This document shows, in pieces, positions 5,588 to 6,970 of a stretch of DNA of 6,970 nucleotides. Position numbers and translations under genes: made by a program. A model generated the notes under the pieces. The model had not been told where the DNA came from and searched no databases. It saw nothing but the letters and a program-made list of their open reading frames with translations. Source of the DNA: Dehalococcoidia bacterium (lineage in GTDB: Bacteria > Chloroflexota > Dehalococcoidia > Dehalococcoidales > Fen-1064); assembly GCA_011192055.1 (NCBI GenBank), contig DUES01000201.1, positions 1 to 6,970 of the forward strand, read 5' to 3'. Numbering within the stretch: position 1 is the first letter of the stretch; each line of letters opens with the position of its first letter.

Positions 5588-6106
5588 TTACCTGACCAGC
5601 TTTTCCATGAAGCATACCGTGAAGGGCAGGTGAGTAAATGTCCTGGTGCCGGTCTGTACGAAACCAATATCCCGGTACCAGTCTTTCAGGACAGCCTGCT
5701 CATTGATGATGCCTATCGAAACCCTGCCGGCTCCGGCTCTTTGTGCGTAATCAAGAGCATGCTCTACCAGAATTTTACCATAGCCTTGATGGCGGTGCAC
5801 CGGAAGGACGGCCAGCTTTTCCATGTAATACAGCGATTCGTCTGCCTTCTCCACGGCAACAAGTCCCACCTGTACTTCACGCAGAAACAGCCCGAAAAAT
5901 GCCAGTCCCTTTTCCTTCAGTCGCCTGAGATGCTCTATGGTTAGAAATGAGGGATGAGCAGGACAGTTTATGCGGGTAAGACCGAATTCCAGCGCCACCG
6001 TCCTGAATGCATTCCTGACAATGCGTGCGCTGTTCCTTAATTCACTATCACCGGCGATTTTTCTTACATCCGCGTCATACATTAAGCCAGCATCTCGCGG
6101 GTTCAT
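5588..6106 (-). CDS. GNAT-family N-acetyltransferase
   Basis: This is a single-domain GNAT enzyme expected to transfer an acetyl group from acetyl-CoA to an amine; the acceptor is unknown. Of its 172 residues, the core lies at about 70-155. Motif A carries EKLAVLPVHRHQGYGKIL (96-113) with R105-x-x-G108-x-G110 for the acetyl-CoA pyrophosphate. The later NEQAVLKDWYRDIGF (135-149) is the typical motif B helix with its Tyr. The N-terminal region (RNAFRTVALEFGLTR, 31-45) and the C-terminal HLPFTVCFMEK (159-169) resemble a conserved clostridial-type GNAT subfamily I recall but cannot name. The ATG at 6106 has no Shine-Dalgarno. A second ATG at codon 9 is possible but no better supported. It stands between a decarboxylase gene and radA, with its own candidate promoter. 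Confidence 0.87.
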   Translation of the reverse strand: MNPRDAGLMYDADVRKIAGDSELRNSARIVRNAFRTVALEFGLTRINCPAHPSFLTIEHLRRLKEKGLAFFGLFLREVQVGLVAVEKADESLYYMEKLAVLPVHRHQGYGKILVEHALDYAQRAGAGRVSIGIINEQAVLKDWYRDIGFVQTGTRTFTHLPFTVCFMEKLVR

Positions 6107-6121
6107 TTAACCAGAATCAGC

Positions 6122-6169
6122 ACCTGACGTATATTACCAGTTATCAGACGTATTTGATAATAGTCAGGT
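6122..6169. repeat. Nested inverted repeats and helically phased direct repeats upstream of the GNAT gene
   Basis: Outer arms ACCTGAC (6122-6128) and GTCAGGT (6163-6169) are perfect reverse complements. Inside them TTATCA (6141-6146) pairs with TGATAA (6155-6160). In addition GACGTAT occurs directly repeated at 6126-6132 and 6147-6153, 21 bp apart, or two helical turns. The block covers the -10 and upstream part of the proposed acetyltransferase promoter, so a repressor or activator site is plausible. It is also 60 bp past the decarboxylase stop codon and could fold in RNA, but no T run follows. Confidence 0.55.
6131..6139 (-). promoter_or_regulatory. Candidate extended -10 promoter of the GNAT gene
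   Basis: The minus strand reads TGGTAATAT, a TGn extension plus a TAATAT hexamer (four of six matches). Transcription would start near 6124, leaving a leader of about 18 bases to the ATG at 6106. There is no convincing -35, as is common for extended -10 promoters. It lies inside the inverted repeat 6122-6169. Confidence 0.35.
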
Positions 6170-6226
6170 CAGTAAGGAAAGAGTGACGGGGATATACCAG
6201 CCAGAGAACCAGTCTGCTGCCCGGTT

Positions 6227-6970
6227 CTACCCCAGTATCCCGAGAAATACTCCGGCAGCAACGGCGGTACCTATCACACCGGCGATATTCGGGCCCATGG
6301 CGTGCATCAGCAGGAAGTTACGGGGATTTGCCTGCTGGCCCATTCTCTGCACCACGCGGGATGCCATCGGGACTGCGGAAAGCCCCGCAGCACCTATCAT
6401 CGGGTTAATCTTCTCCTTGAAGAAAACATTCATGAGCTTGGCCAGCAGCACCCCGGCAACAGTTGAAGTGGCAAAAGCCACCACACCCAGTCCGAGTACC
6501 GCCAGGCTGTCAAGCCGGAGGAAGGTATCGGCACTCATGAAAGCGCCAATACTCAGACCGAGCAGGATTGTCAGTACATTCATGAAAGCGTTGGCGGCAG
6601 TATCCGCCAGACGGTCGGTCACTCCGGACACCGCGAGAAGATTACCAAACATGAACATGCCCACCAGCGGTGCCGACCTTGGCACCAGCAGAATAATGAT
6701 AACAGCGGTAATTATCGGGAAAAGGAGCTTCTGCCGCTTTGACACCTTTTTCATGAGGGGCTTCATATAGATAGCCCGTTCTTTTTTCGTGGTTAGCAGC
6801 CGGATTATGGGAGGCAGGATGATGGGTACCAGAGCCATGTAGGTATAGGCTGCCACCGCCGTAACCCCGATAAGGTCAGGAGCGAGTTTATTGGTCAGGA
6901 AAACGGTTGTCGGACCGTCAGCCCCACCGATGATACCGATTGCGGCTGCTTCCTTGATACCGATATCCAA
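6227..6970 (-). CDS. oadB: Beta subunit of a sodium-pumping decarboxylase (OadB/MmdB/GcdB family), 5' end beyond window
   Basis: This membrane subunit takes carboxybiotin from the biotin carrier, decarboxylates it and exports sodium ions. The 247 visible codons are the C-terminal two thirds; about 185 residues are missing upstream, so the TTG at 6970 is a codon at the window edge, not a start. GGADGP (15-20) carries D18, equivalent to D203 of Klebsiella OadB, and Y44 fits Y229. N189, G193, S198 and R205 in [17 protein letters not shown] (189-205) reproduce the spacing of N373, G377, S382 and R389. Hydrophobic membrane segments lie near 36-58, 82-96, 99-116, 127-146, 155-180 and 226-246. The sequence does not tell oxaloacetate, methylmalonyl-CoA and glutaconyl-CoA decarboxylases apart; the other subunits would lie to the right, off the window. 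Confidence 0.92.
   Translation of the reverse strand: MDIGIKEAAAIGIIGGADGPTTVFLTNKLAPDLIGVTAVAAYTYMALVPIILPPIIRLLTTKKERAIYMKPLMKKVSKRQKLLFPIITAVIIILLVPRSAPLVGMFMFGNLLAVSGVTDRLADTAANAFMNVLTILLGLSIGAFMSADTFLRLDSLAVLGLGVVAFATSTVAGVLLAKLMNVFFKEKINPMIGAAGLSAVPMASRVVQRMGQQANPRNFLLMHAMGPNIAGVIGTAVAAGVFLGILG

Noticed and set aside
6183..6770. Plus-strand frame of 195 codons
   Set aside because: Antisense to the decarboxylase beta subunit, which has conserved sodium-site residues at the right spacing.

Overview
The window is ordinary bacterial chromosome at roughly 50-60% GC. It is dense with housekeeping genes, nearly all on the minus strand, and both edges cut through genes. I see no CRISPR array, RNA gene, transposase, phage or defence gene, and no convincing new system. 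The interest lies in promoters, operator-like repeats and one decayed intergenic stretch. The gene content fits the Chloroflexota, probably Dehalococcoidia: DOXP-pathway ispD-ispF followed by cysS with radA nearby, a unimodular QueF, and a sodium-pumping decarboxylase beta subunit. From memory, Dehalococcoides has radA, ispD, ispF and cysS close together. That placement is an inference, not a database result.

Layout, left to right. Positions 1-2433 hold a tight minus-strand operon, transcribed ispD > ispF > cysS, with gaps of only 4 and 9 bp. IspD and IspF are the third and fifth steps of the non-mevalonate isoprenoid pathway; cysS (3' end missing) charges tRNA-Cys. A 73-bp divergent promoter region (2434-2506) with an 8-bp inverted repeat separates this operon from queF (2507-2905, plus strand), a late queuosine-precursor step. 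Positions 2906-3225 are an AT-rich gap (about 37% GC by hand count over 2941-3180). It holds a terminator-like hairpin, a 14-bp perfect palindrome and a 55-codon open stretch without a start, probably a gene remnant.

Next on the minus strand come an HSL-family (family IV) alpha/beta hydrolase (3226-4113), radA (4140-5534) and a GNAT acetyltransferase (5588-6106). radA and the hydrolase look like one transcription unit: the gap is 26 bp and the hydrolase has a strong Shine-Dalgarno. A 120-bp gap with nested inverted repeats and an extended -10 lies upstream of the acetyltransferase gene. The window ends inside the C-terminal two thirds of a decarboxylase beta subunit (6227-6970).

The genes do not form one pathway. 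A recurring theme is a -10-like hexamer placed 6-7 bp before the ATG (queF, radA) with no Shine-Dalgarno, which predicts leaderless mRNAs. Genes inside operons (ispF, cysS, the hydrolase) have good ribosome binding sites.
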